NCBI GenBank assembly: GCA_964030475.1
Contig: CAXIPT010000002.1
Span: 13,521,267 to 13,585,266, forward strand
DNA length: 64,000 bases
Reading direction: 5' to 3'
Origin: Tethya wilhelma
Lineage: Eukaryota > Porifera > Demospongiae > Tethyida > Tethyidae
The first letter of the stretch is position 1. Each line of letters opens with the position of its first letter. Position numbers and translations under genes: made by a program. This document shows positions 35,128-46,189 of the stretch, in pieces. Below the pieces are notes generated by a model, which was not told where the DNA came from, did no database searches, and saw nothing but the letters and a program-made list of their open reading frames with translations.

Positions 35128-35987
35128 ATCAAGGCATGACAATTAAATTTGCTCTTTACCTGTTCATAAACTGTATTCATTCTTAGCAAGGATTGAAGTG
35201 ACTCATGGAGAGGAATGTCGTAGCAGCAGTCAACCTGTTCCACAGATCTCCCATTTTTTTCTTTCAGTTCTCGTCCTAGAACTCGCTCTGTTGGTTCCTA
35301 CAAAAGCAGGAGCTAGCATATAAACACAAGTACATATACAATCATATATACCACATTTCACTGTGGCATGTACAGTATGAAAAATTAACTTACAACAAAA
35401 CGGAAGTTCTCTCTGTAATATTTCTGTTGCAAATATTGCGTACTAAGGCCTTCAAATAGATTGACACTAAAAATCGACTCAACTTCCTGATCTGGTATTC
35501 CATTAGGTAGAATTTTGATGACTTTTTGCTTCAAGCTGTCAATAGCTTGCTCATAGAGTCCTTCTACCCCAGACACTATGATGTTCATAGCAGCTTGAGT
35601 CAGTTTACACTCTTCTTTTGTTTTTAGAAGAAACTTTGCCACGTTATGTTGGAGGGGGGGTGGGTCACACGGACACGGACAATGATCACCATGCACAGAT
35701 TCGTCATCGTCTTCTTCCACAATATGACTTGAATGACCGTCACAGTGAAGATCATCACCATCTCCGTCAGTACTATTACGACTGCTGCCATACAGTTCAT
35801 CTCGGTGCTTTCTGTACACGTGAGATCGAAAAGATTCATAGTTAGTGTAGACCTCTGGACAGCTTTTGATCCCACATGGAATGGACAAACCAGGATCATA
35901 ACGGTGAGTAGAACCAATGTGGCGTAGAACATCAGAAAAACTTGTCCCAGCAAAGTGACTGCAAAGGGTGCACACGAACATGTTCAA
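32563..35987 (-). CDS. CACTA (EnSpm) transposase, 11 exons, intact
   Basis: Exons on the minus strand: 35394-35987, 35160-35297, 34762-34930, 34546-34703, 34292-34465, 34045-34234, 33794-33976, 33459-33720, 33201-33391, 33017-33104, 32563-32896, together 2481 nt or 826 aa. Every intron is GT-AG, the phases agree throughout and no stop intervenes. The N terminus has two C2H2 fingers (C6, C9, H23, H28; C38, C43, H56, H61). Then follow an acidic linker, [13 protein letters not shown] and [13 protein letters not shown] (exon 3), a [16 protein letters not shown] block (exon 4), SADN and a CQYCM pair (exon 5), [10 protein letters not shown] at about 466-475 (the tnp2/Transposase_21 hallmark), [10 protein letters not shown] (exon 8) and [11 protein letters not shown] (exon 9). 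The protein should cut and join at the element ends. It is divergent from the SAM gene, with 165 bp between start codons. Family assignment rests on recalled motifs; exon structure is read directly. Confidence 0.9.
34985..35120. repeat. (CA)n microsatellite in transposase intron 2
   Basis: An interrupted and then pure CA run within the intron between exons 35160-35297 and 34762-34930. On the transcribed strand it is a GT run. Confidence 0.95.
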
Positions 35988-36152
35988 GTCAGTCAGAGTC
36001 GCAGAGGAGTGTGCATGTAGCTAGAATTATTCTAAATAACGCACAACCATGTATTGAGCATGCGCAATCAGCGCGTCTCCATTTTTCAAGGAGCTGAGTT
36101 CTGGCAAGGTGCAAAAATTTTGTCTACTGTCCAAGTTGAAGCAAGAACCGAA
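35988..36152. promoter_or_regulatory. Divergent intergenic region of the CACTA genes
   Basis: It separates the transposase ATG (35987, minus) from the chosen SAM-gene ATG (36153, plus); if the upstream in-frame ATG at 36054 is used, only 66 bp remain. The geometry implies a bidirectional promoter, unless unseen 5' exons exist. No TATA box is evident. Confidence 0.5.
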
Positions 36153-38735
36153 ATGGCCATTTCTGGAAAGACTGTGATCGAAATGGGAGAGTGGCTAAAG
36201 GCAGAAGGGTTTTCTGAAGTAATTGTGAAGACGTTTCAAGGTAAAGAGATGGTCAGACCTGTGCCTGTCGTAGACTAGTGACCAGATTCGGCCTGAAGTG
36301 TAGCGCTATTTTAATGTGTTTGTTTTTGCATTTATGTTGCAGAGAATGAAATAGATGGAGAAGCCTTTTTACTTCTTCCGGATGAGGAACTGAAAGAGTT
36401 GGTAAAACTGTACGGTCCACGAGCGAAGTTAATGAAGAAGAAGAAAGAATTCAATGGGACTTTACAAGAAATCTCTACTCCTTTGCAGCTTCAGGTATTG
36501 CTAATATTGATATACTATACAACTTTACACAGTGTTTTCTGGCATCTTTGCTCCTGCCACTTACACAGATAGTTTTATCTACAACAATGTGTACCAATCT
36601 GGTGTGAATTTCCATATAGGTGTTAAAATTGACATGTTTATAATGTGCATTTGTAGTTATGGTTGGTATATTAAACAGCTGCTGTTGCAAGATGATTGTA
36701 TTATACGTTTTTACTATTGTTTTGATAGATTAACCAATCGAATGTTGTTAAGGAGATCGTAGAATCTGGTACTGAGGATGTTGAGTCACTATTTGATGAT
36801 GAGATTGGTGAAAGGGTAAGAAAGCAATATAGGTTTTATCAATTGATTTATTTGAATAATAATCATAATTATGTATAGTCTGGAGTGACTACTGAGGAGA
36901 GTTCCACCACTGAAGACAGTTCAACCACTTTGAACAACCAGGAGAACATCAGTTTGGTAAGTATGCATGGATGTTGTGTTGTACCCGGCATACATGTACA
37001 CATGTGTAGTAATTTTATACTCTCATATTATAATTTTAATGCAGATACCAGATCCAGAGTCACCACCTTCTAAGAAGCTGAAAGTCAAACACCAAACTGC
37101 TGTTCAACTGATTCCAAAACGATCTATCCCATTTGCTTCTAAGAGGAAACAGGAACCACCTCTACAAATGCCATTTGAACTCCCTACAAACCTCAACCCA
37201 ACTCTCACAAAAGCCTTAGAATTGCCCTATGTACCCTCAACTTACCTGCCAAAGTTGGTCTCGGTAGTTGCTGATTCGATCTACTGTCACAAGAGCTACC
37301 CTACGCTGTCTGAGCTAGAACATGTGGCATTGCAAATGACCCAGAAGTGGAAAGGGCTGAGCAAGAATGGTTCAACTGTAAGTCAACAAAATTATCAATA
37401 CCTTTCAAGACATGTGCATTACTTGTGTTTTTATCTTTTTTCCCTACCATACAATATAGCGGCATATTGTCATAGCTCTTTCAGAGAGCATGAATTACAA
37501 GAGAAAGCCAGTTGAGTCCAAGCGTGGCAAAAGGAGAGATTCTGATCAGCCATATAAGCCAAAAGCCAAGCAGATGCCGATTGGATCGACTGTACACTTG
37601 GATTTGGGAGAGGATCTATCATCGCATGACAGACATGTCAAAATGCTCAAGACCGAATGCAAGAAAGTCACCCCCAAAAAACTTGTGTATGGTGAGCTGA
37701 TGAAGAGAACTTTTGGGTATCGACGTAAAATGGTGATGGATGATGTACCTTCAGTGGACCACCTTCTCTCCGTATACCCAGCTCTACGGTTTCCTGATGA
37801 GGTATTTTTCTGCGAAATTTTTAAATTTCACTTGTGCATGTGTTAAGTGTACTTTATTTCCTGATTATTCAGATACTCGAGGAGTTTGACAGAATGTTCC
37901 CTGAATCCAAAACAAAGGATATTTGTCAACTATGGGAATCTCTGATCCCCACCATATTGCGAATAGCTGAGCACGAGACTTGCAGTAACATTCAGACCAT
38001 GATTACTGGAGTGGATGATTTTTCTGAAGGTAATGATGTGTGTGTTACAGATCTATTATACTGTGTCACAAATAATATATGTATGGCTATGTACACCTTC
38101 GGGATCGGCATTTTCTCTTATCAAAATAACATGTATATACGTATCCTTATATGACATATATGTACTTCTGAGAAACAAATATTGTGTAATTACAATGTAT
38201 GTTTTACATTTCAATACAGAGTATAAAGGAGTGATTGCAGCTTGTCTCCTGTACTACATGTTGCCAGATGTCAGGACAACACGTGACCACAGAAGACTTG
38301 TGAACATTGTTGAGGTAATTATTGTAAGCATGCACCAATCAATTATTGTATCTGCAAGTATACCTGCATGCCAATGATGGGTACCTTATTAGCTTGTGTT
38401 AACTGATTTATATCTGTGTATATGTATAGGCTACTGCAAACATTAAAACAACTGCTGAGGGCTCTCTCACCCCCCAACCATTGGTTATTGTCAGGGCCAC
38501 CCCGAATATGACCATCAAGGATGTCTTTCTAGTTATTGAAAAGAATCCTTTGTCAACCTCAATACACCCAAGCAAGTTCATAGCTGTGTTATTTTCAGCA
38601 TTTTTTGCTTTCAATGTCCATTACCCTAGTGGGTGCACAACCTTTTATACTTTGTTAGAAGTATTGTTTCTTAATAAGAAAGTGCCAGCCAGGAAGCCTC
38701 GCCTCTCGGCATTAGTTGACAAACTTAGGTCCTAG
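36153..38735 (+). CDS. SAM-domain protein, SAMD3-like, 9 exons
   Basis: Exons 36153-36240, 36343-36494, 36729-36815, 36879-36956, 37045-37377, 37487-37801, 37873-38029, 38220-38314 and 38430-38735 join into 1611 nt, 536 aa, with GT-AG borders and consistent phases. Residues 1-66 form a sterile alpha motif: VIEMGEWLKAEGFSEVIVKT, then IDGEAFLLLPDEELKELV and a GPRAKL helix. An acidic Ser/Thr-rich linker, a basic PPSKKLKVKHQ stretch (possible NLS) and a ~350-residue conserved-looking C-terminal region follow. Length and layout resemble the SAMD3-like proteins common in cnidarians and fish; SAM domains usually mediate self-association. Next to a CACTA transposase it is probably the element's second protein, a TnpA-like partner (inference). 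The exon-6 acceptor must be the second AG of TTTCAGAG, because the first gives an immediate stop. AATAAA lies 14 bases after the stop. Confidence 0.85.
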
Positions 38736-38748
38736 ATTTAATTGTTGT

Positions 38749-38754
38749 AATAAA
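38749..38754 (+). terminator. Poly(A) signal AATAAA
   Basis: Follows the TAG of the SAM-domain gene by 13 bases. Confidence 0.65.
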
Positions 38755-38974
38755 TCCATGCATTGTAAGCTATAATTTTGTTAATCATTAATTTTCAGTA
38801 ACACATGTATTCGATCATTGTTTTATTTCCAACTTTTAACTTTACTTTCTGTTGTAGTTAATGTCTTTATGGTTATAGTTTCTGTTCAATTATTGTACAT
38901 ACATTGCATTTTTTTTGTGTGTAATCCTGTAATCAATAACTTTTGAATACTGAATCTGAAACATTGGTAATGTT

Positions 38975-39119
38975 CACTACACAGCAGTAGTAAGTATCAC
39001 TAACATTAAGGTAGTGAGCAACAAAAGTAGTGGGTGTCACTACAACTGAAGTAGTAAGCATTGTGGCAGCTGTTTCACTACCATTTTGTAGTGAAAATCA
39101 CCACTTCGTTTTTGCAGTG
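38975..39119 (-). repeat. CACTA right terminus with subterminal repeats
   Basis: GTAGTGA-type words in both orientations crowd this stretch up to the terminal inverted repeat, which ends TTTTTGCAGTG at 39119. It mirrors the array at 25889-26130. Confidence 0.8.
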
Positions 39120-40194
39120 AACCTTTCTTTTTGCTGTCTCAGAGATTCAAAGAGGCATGCTAATACTCTCCCTCAACTTTACCACAAGTGATGGTCTGGG
39201 TACAAGCATTCAGATCCTATTGTCTTAGTCTAGAGTTGCAACTCTCTAAGTTAAAACTTATCTCTGCCAAAAATGAGGGAAAATAGAGAATCCTATAGAA
39301 ACCTGATTGTGATTGACTACTTCAGAAGTAGCAAAGTTTGTCTGCAGGTTCTCCATGACTACGATAAGGTTATTTATAAGGAACCTTGAGTTTCACTGAT
39401 ATGATGTCCAAAAATGACATCACATGAGCGATGTATAAGCTACCATGACCATATTTTCCTGGTAAAGACATGGTTTACATACATTTTTTATGGCTATCCA
39501 CAACATCTCTACCTGAGTGATGTTGCTTCATGAAGTTGACACGGGAAAAGGAATTTGTCAAACTGTAGGAATATATGTAAAAAGTGAACTACAATTTAAG
39601 GAGAAACTCATGAAACCGTAGAAATTACATATGGATCAATAGAAACACATGGAATATATGTTGTGGAGCATGATTTACCTTGGACTCCTCTCCTCAAAAT
39701 GGCAAGACTTTCATAATAAAGCCCTTAGGAGCCTAACCCTCAATGCAATAGGTTAAAGCATAGCAGCTTATAGTTACTAGTTAGCGCATGTGCTGTAATT
39801 ACATTTTTTTTTTAATCGGCTACATAGTTATAGGGATCTCCGTGTGACTGTCAGTGCTTATTTTTATGGAACCAGTATTTGTAGTCACAGTTTGTTCTTT
39901 TATTCTCGTATATGTTACTATTATGTGAGAATTTATTCTCCATAGAAATGTATTTGGCTTAGTGTTGTCACTAACACTGCATTGGGCTAGCAGCTGCCTA
40001 ATTTGAAGTACACAGGAAACACCACTGTTAAAAAAACTCTCTTTCCCTCATAGAAGAAATCAGAACAAGGTATGACAGAACCATAATTTATACAAAGCGC
40101 TTTTGAATCAGAGCTTTCTAAACCTGTTAAGCTTTCCAATCACAGATTGTGATACCCTTACTAGCTGTACAATGACAGATGTTATGGATAAGGA
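39120..40194. other. Spacer right of the CACTA element
   Basis: No gene. It contains one stray satellite monomer at about 39457-39540. Confidence 0.4.
39457..39540 (+). repeat. Stray monomer of the 86-bp satellite
   Basis: GGTTTACATACATTTTTTATGGC followed by TATCCACAACATCTCTACC matches the monomers of the 22.85-23.87 kb array, 16 kb away. Confidence 0.75.
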
Positions 40195-40524
40195 ACACAG
40201 GGATCCAAGTTTATCATTGCCACTATTGCATTTGGAATGGGAATGGATGTACCAAATGTAAGACGTGTCATTCACTGGGGTGTACCCTCTGATATCAAAT
40301 CAAATTTACAAGAGACAGGGAGAGCAGTCTGAGACTATCAACCTCTAGAGCCGCCTTTATATTCTGTGCATGGGATTCATTTTTCAAGGCTACGTGTTGA
40401 GCAGACAATGAAAGAATATTGTTTACTAAAAAATGACTGCAGGAGTAAAATTTTACAGAATGATTTTGAGGGAGATATTTCTGAAAGTATACAACCTTTT
40501 TGTCCATTTTGTGATGTATGTTAA
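40195..40524 (+). pseudogene. RecQ-type helicase fragment
   Basis: The reading [20 protein letters not shown] followed by [14 protein letters not shown] is the helicase C-domain motif V-VI region of RecQ-family DNA helicases, whose last motif normally ends in GRAGRDG. Here it reads GRAV and then a stop at 40330. Beyond it, MKEYCLLKNDCRSKILQNDF and CPFCDVC match the RecQ zinc-binding region (paired Cys). The N-terminal ATPase domain is missing and the frame is broken. RecQ-like genes are often multiplied with mobile elements in early animals, so this could be transposon-borne. Confidence 0.7.
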
Positions 40525-40940
40525 TGTGTTTGTTTACAGTACCTACATGTACAAATTGTAACCCAGACGAAATATGTCATTAATTATAGTAAACAACATG
40601 ATTATGCATTGATTTTAAGGTGGTTGTAATTATTGTGACTGCCCATGCTATAATTAAATGGCCATCAAGTTTTCCAAGTCAGCTCTGTCTACAGTGTTAG
40701 CAGTTTGTTTGCATGCTTTTAAAAGTTTTGTGTGCTCTTCTTTTTGGCTTTGTGAATACTAATTTGGAACACCAACTAGAGTTTTCAGTTTATGAATTTA
40801 TTCATTGTCGGCATGTGATTTTACACTTATTGACAATAATTTGCGAGTCTACAATAACTACACAAAATCACACATCTGTTTGACTGTACTGAATACCTGC
40901 AGGTTCTTCAAGTAGTAATAGTAAAGATTTTAGGATATCA

Positions 40941-42440
40941 GTGATGGAGAAGCTAAACGTCTACCGTCAACCAACAGGTTACATAAAGCTACCAGTGAGC
41001 TTGGACTTGGCAGTTTTTCGGCAATGTTTTAGTAATGGGAATCCACAATTAAGCTGCCCAATATATCAAGCTATTGGAATAGTACGCCTGGGATCAGTGC
41101 TGTGCAGAATACAATCCCGCACCAGATTTTGGTTCATTTGGTCTAATTTACACGTAATGAATAATGCAACAACCCCAGCCAGAGGTGGGCCCTCCCGCAA
41201 CATTCAGCCTGTGTTAGATTGCATTGACAAGATCTTTTTGAGTCTTACTGTCCTATTAAATCCGGTAACAATATCTGGTGTTGCTCATGCTTGTGCTGTG
41301 GGTACCTATGTACATTTCAAGTTTATGATGAAACCAATTGATCCTTTGACTGGTAAAGAAAAGTCTAAAAAGCGGATAGGAGCCATTATTCCAGACAGGA
41401 TAATCCAAATCGTCATTATCTCTCTCCACAACTTAGTATAAGCAAAATGGACGACTTATATAAAAACAAAGTGTGCAGAGGACGGAGTGCAACCTCTGAG
41501 CCTGTGGATGTATCAAAACATATTCAATCATGAATACAGCCTATCCTTTAGAAGGTAAATAAAGAACATCTTATATAGTGACACATACACACTCGCAAAC
41601 ACATGTATTAGTTTGCTAATGCATGGTACACATGTATACATGCACACATTGTAGTCCAAAGAGTGACACCTGCAAGACGTGTGATGGTTTGGGAGTTCGA
41701 ATTGCTGCAGCAAATGACAGTACATTGAAAGCTAGCTTGGAAGGAGAACTTTTACTACACCAGTGCAAAGCAGACCGCGGGTATCAACAACTGAAAGAGG
41801 ATACTGCACTCAGTAAATCAGAGGAGACTGTTGATATGATAACTTTTGACCTACAGCAATCGCTAGTCACTCTCAAACTTTCCACGAATATTGTATTTTA
41901 CAAAAGGCAGATGTGGACTTATAACTTTGGGATCCACGATTGCTCAACTGGAAAAGGTTGTATGTACATGTGGCCCAAAAATATGGCTTCTAGAGGATCA
42001 AAGGAAGTAATTTCTTGCATACACAAACACCTGGAGAGATCGAGCAGTGCAACAACGTTGATAGCATTCAGTGATGCCTGTGGAGGACAAAATCGAAACA
42101 TTAATATTGCATTTTTTTGGATGCACGTTGTCTGCAGCAAAGACTACTCGTACACCACAGTTCACCATAAATTTATCGGGCCATTCTTACCTCCCAAACG
42201 ACCGTGACTTTGGATCGATAGAAAAGGCTAATAGAAAAACACAGCAAGTGTACATACCAGAAGAATGGTGTACATTAGTAGAAACGTGTCGACAGAAGAA
42301 CCCATTCACTGTTGAAAGAATGAAGACAGAAGATTTCGTTTCAACAAGTCAGCTAAGATCAGAAATTGTTTATCGTAAAGTCAATACAAAGAAAGAAAAG
42401 GTTGACTGGCTACGTATCAGATGGTTGATCTTACGACAAA
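40941..42440 (+). pseudogene. DUF7869-like transposon protein pseudogene
   Basis: The clear part runs from about 41405: SISKMDDLYKNK, a frame change, IFNHEYSLSF, an intron-like GTAAAT...TAG gap, then SDTCKTCDGLGVRIAAAND, DLQQSLVTLKLSTNIVFYKR, QMWTYNFGIHDCSTGKG and FSDACGGQNRNINIAFFWMH (41623-42175). After a further frameshift, SYLPNDRDFGSIEKANRKT and VNTKKEKVDWLRIRWL reach about 42435. This is the CxxC plus acidic SDxCGGQN layout of the DUF7869-like proteins encoded by DNA-transposon-like repeats in invertebrates; the D and N residues could be catalytic, but that is inference. The frame at 40941-41441 is less certain. At least two frameshifts make it inactive. It ends within ~15 bp of the COP1-like exon. 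Confidence 0.65.
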
Positions 42441-42452
42441 CACTCTTTACAG

Positions 42453-44204
42453 TCATACATGTATCATAAAAAGCCTAAAACAGGATCTGCATTGCCCAGT
42501 ATGTGCGGTTGACTTGTTGCCAAGTTCAATTTTTCCTAACCCAAAATGTAAGTGCATATAGCACAACTTAGTATTTTATGTTCAGAATTTTGCTTGCTCA
42601 TTCATACAAAGTGAACTCTGCTGTAAGGGAACAGTGTGGAACTACTGAGCATGTATGTTCAGCAGCTATGTTTCCATAATTTTTTTTTGTAAGGCTGATA
42701 CACTATTCCCTTCAAATTTAGCCTCTGGCCATAAGGAAAGTGTCTAGACTCACAGAAGACATGAGTACTGAAGGTAATCATGAAGTGTTGATTAAGTTTT
42801 ATTGTGTAACATCTGTTTGTATTTGTGCTGTATTTAACAGATCTGCAACAGCTTGTAGATGCACTGAAAGATAAGATAAAGAACAAAGAGTTAGAGGAAG
42901 TAAATTGTAGTATTTATTATGTCAATGTGTTGTCACCACTCATATCATTATATTAGAGAGAAAAGAACCACTGTGCTATTTTGTTGCTCTCAGACTTTCT
43001 AACTAAATGCAAAGATCGTATTGGAAAGGTGTTAAAATTGTTTTTTGTTGTTGTTTTTTTATTCTATACTCGTTCCTATCATGTATATATAGAGAATGCA
43101 TACAGCCCAAAGCCAGCTCAACCGAATCACTTCGATCAGATTTGAACGTCATATCAGTAGGGAGCTAAAGTTTATTGTGTAGTACTATGCATGTACGCAT
43201 TATTTTGTTGTTCACAGGTACCTGTAGGCACAACTGCAATTGATGTGGCAGTAAGACAGAAGAATATAGTCAAATTTTGATGCCTTATTTGACACGTACT
43301 TAAAGAAATTGCCAGGTTAATTGGTATTGATTGTGCCATGTTATTTTAGGATATTGTGCATAATATTATGCTTCATATAGATACCAGTTCTGGTGATTTA
43401 GCTGCTTTCGAGGACACTTTGTTGAAGTTTTCGAAACATAGTTACTTCAAACTACTGTATTCACTTCAGTATGATGGCATTGTAACATCTGTTGATGCTG
43501 AGATAGACAAATTTGCAGTTGCTGCAGATAGAGGCCACATTAAGGTAAATTATCACTATTTTTCCTCAGTTAATGGTCAATCAAACCACATCTATATCCA
43601 TTCTCTTTCCACATACCCACCTTACACAATACTGTGACAATGTTTGTACATTTGCCACTGTACACGTGCAGGTGTTCGAGTATTCAGACCTATCAAAGAA
43701 TTCTATTAGACGAAACCCTGTTGTTTTAACCAAGAGTCCTGTGACAATACGGCAAGTATAGTATAGATACTGTGTATATTGTGCGTGTTGTATATGGTGA
43801 CAGTATCCATAATGGCATTGTTGTATACACTACATACAGCTCTGTGTGCTTTAATCCCCATCAAAAGACTACATTGTTGTCTTCTAACGCAAATGGAGTG
43901 ATAGATCTGTGGGACTTATCAACAGGCAACACACACTTGACTCTCATTGAGCACACACAGTGAGTTCATTCAGTAAAGTTCAATGCTTTGAAGCCAGCTA
44001 CTTTTGCATCTGCATCAGATTATTGTACTGGTTAGTTATTATTTATTTGTATTTGGTTGGTATTTGTAATTCAAGCCCTCCTATTGATTTTTGAAGTGAA
44101 AGTGTGGTCAGCTGAGAGAACGCACTCTATTCTGACCATACAAGCCTTGTCTCAAGCTCAAGCTGTTTCATTTTGGATGGACTCGAAGTTGCTATATACT
44201 TCAG
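42453..44204 (+). pseudogene. COP1: COP1-like RING/WD40 ubiquitin-ligase relic
   Basis: Exon-like pieces appear in the order of COP1, the RING/coiled-coil/WD40 E3 ligase. 42453-42547 is the second half of a RING finger (HTCIIKSL...CPVC...FPNPK). 42722-42773, 42841-42897 and about 42962-43028 are coiled coil (LQQLVDALKDKIKNKELEE; LLLSDFLTKCKDRIGK). About 43219-43300 matches the linker before the WD domain. 43351-43543 has FEDTLLKFSKHSYFKLLYSL and DKFAVAADRGHIKVFEY. From 43672 on, WD blades include VIDLWDLSTG and VKVWSAERTHS. A TGA at 43961 interrupts EHTQ-VHSVKF, where COP1 has Arg/Lys, and the 43278 TGA implies a 1-base shift. The first RING half is missing and a transposon pseudogene abuts the first exon. 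I read it as a decayed COP1 homologue; a rapidly evolving gene with other splice sites is less likely. Confidence 0.6.
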
Positions 44205-44214
44205 GTATAATTGT

Positions 44215-44530
44215 TGGGGCGAGCCTGAGCGAGCCCCCTCTTAGTCATGTCGGCAGCTCGCGGTGTCTGTTTGTCTGTCTGTCTGTCCCGTACGTCTTTC
44301 CGCGCATTTCTAAATAGTCTCAATGAAACCGGAATCTAGCTCGCGCTCGTACGTCAATTCGCGCATTTCCGTATGTTTTAATTTAACAAATTCCCATGAG
44401 AAAAGTTGGAGAGAAACACGTGGAGACTTGTCAGAGTTGAGAGAAGTAAAAACGGAACGAAACAGACCAGTCAGCGGCTAGCTGCCAGCGCAGAAGACCA
44501 TCTCAGACCTGCAATTATATATAATTATCT
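44215..44530. repeat. CG-rich dispersed repeat with GTCT run
   Basis: It starts GGGGCGAGCCTGAGCGAGCC, contains a (GTCT)n run near 44267-44288 and twice the phrase CGTACGTC followed by CGCGCATTTC. Composition differs sharply from the AT-rich surroundings. It directly follows the last recognised COP1-like exon and may be an insertion. Confidence 0.5.
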
Positions 44531-44883
44531 AAATTTGTGCACGGGGAGTGGAAGATGATCACCATTTCACACATCCTCTTCTTATCAAACTAAAAATCCA
44601 AACAGTTGTATGCACTTTCTGTACTCCTATTTGTATGGACAACACATATACAATGCCTGTTCATGCATGTGTTATCAACACAAGTTCTATATGCAGTGGG
44701 AAATCAACAGAGCTAGTAAAGCTATCGAATCGAGTGGGGACACGTGCATCCAAGATCAAATGACCACCTTGCATACTATTACATCACTAGTGATCTTTAC
44801 TCACCATGGGAGTAATGAAGATACCTATATAAGGCACAACGTTAACCCTCAGCACACTCTGAATGAGGCTATAATTTATACAT

Positions 44884-45087
44884 ATACCGTATAGCGGGAA
44901 ATTTTCGTTGGTGCAAAATTTCGTATAAACGCGCCAGAAGAAATTTTCGTAATTTTTAATTTCGTATACGCGGCGCGCGCTCGTATAAAGTAAATGCGGA
45001 AGTTAAATTTTCGCAGTTTTAATTTTCGTATATTCGAACCGCATACGAAAATTTCCACCATACGAAAATTTCCCGCTATATATGGTA
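44884..45087. mobile_element. Palindromic MITE, ~204 bp
   Basis: Ends are inverted: TACCGTATAGCGGGAAATTT on the left, and on the reverse complement of the right TACCATATATAGCGGGAAAT. The interior continues as an imperfect palindrome of AAATTTTCG and TTCGTATA words around a CGCGCG centre. There is no frame. Confidence 0.85.
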
Positions 45088-46189
45088 TATGTATTATAAA
45101 ATGGACATTATATCCATGCAGGGTTTTTTTTTGCACAAGATACAAAAGGTGGACTGTAACTGGAGAGCCCGAATTTGTTGCATAAGAATGTGACATTATG
45201 CATGCTGTGATGCATGTTCATTCTGTGGATTTTATCAATTTGTCAAAGTATTTAATTTATTTGCTTTGATTTGTGGCTGCATTCAGTGAAAGTATTGGGA
45301 TGCCTGGCATTGCTGGTAAGAAGTGAAGCAGAAGATTGAAAGAAGTTTATGTGTCCGATGATTCGAACAGTTTGCCAAGTGCAAGTGTGTGTGGCGTGGT
45401 TGGTTCATGAGATTTCACCTGTAAAATGTAGTAAGAAGAACCAAGAGTTATAGTACTTCAACTATGCTATCTGATGGAAAGAAAGCAATGAAAGTTGCAT
45501 CTTTTGAGCCCAAATGCTACTTCAAGTGACATCAGTATCTTCACGTCAGGTATAACAAAGGCAGCGTTCAGTGGACTCCCAACCAGCTTCATTCCTCCAG
45601 GTTTAGATCTGAATAGGCAGTATTACCTCTATGAACAAATCAGAATGCACTACAAAAGCACCCTTGCAGCAGACATGACATGTCCAAGGCCAATTAATGT
45701 TACCATAGCAACTACTACGATACACTTATTAGGTATATATTCACTTACTATTATGAAGGAAGTTACACGATTACACACAAAAGAGACACCGTCAAAAAGC
45801 ACAACAAAGCAGTACACACATTCACAATACATTCACTTGCAAGGGTAAGATCTTTTTGTGTGTTCAGGGAGTTTACACTGACTACATAACCTCTTTCTAG
45901 GCTGTTGACCTCCTTCTATCATGTAGCAAGATGAAGCCATTGAGAGTGTCATTCGTAAACAAGATAATCCTTCTCCCTACATCATTGGGACAGGGAAGGA
46001 CTTTCTTCACCAACACAACTATTCCTTGCAAGTGTGTGTGATTTAAAAAGCTTAGATGTTCAGAGATGAACAAAGCTTTGAAATCTCAGGAAATACAGCA
46101 TTTTGCAAGATTAAATTTCAAAATAATTTCAATTCTTGTACGTAAACTACCTTTCTTTTTTTACTCAAGAGCTGACGTTCTTCAGATAA
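45088..46189. other. No firmly supported gene
   Basis: Around 45445-45520 a broken + frame reads TMLSDGKKAMKVASFEPK, which faintly recalls an RPA-like OB-fold protein of Helitron-type transposons. Too little remains to call it. Confidence 0.3.

Larger units (their letters stand above)
25889..39119. mobile_element. Candidate 13.2-kb CACTA (EnSpm) DNA transposon
   Basis: Left end CACTGTAAAAAC at 25889 and right end, read on the minus strand, CACTGCAAAAAC from 39119, followed on both sides by closely related GTGGTGAAAATCACTAC / GTGGTGATTTTCACTAC. The left end is preceded by AA and the right end followed by AA, a possible 2-bp target duplication. Both termini carry many GTAGTGA-like repeats over 150-250 bp, a CACTA hallmark. 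Inside lie an intact CACTA-type transposase (32563-35987, minus) and an intact SAM-domain gene (36153-38735, plus). The left 6.7 kb also holds a MITE, the second copy of the flanking duplicate and a two-TM protein gene. That the left end belongs to the same insertion as the right end is inference; a composite of two ends is possible. Confidence 0.7.

Noticed and set aside
34931..35243. Cys/Val-rich frame (VCVCVC)
   Set aside because: Translation of a CA/GT microsatellite in the transposase intron.
45445..45850. RPA-like Helitron protein remnant
   Set aside because: Only a short phrase resembles the family; the following frame shows no supporting motif.
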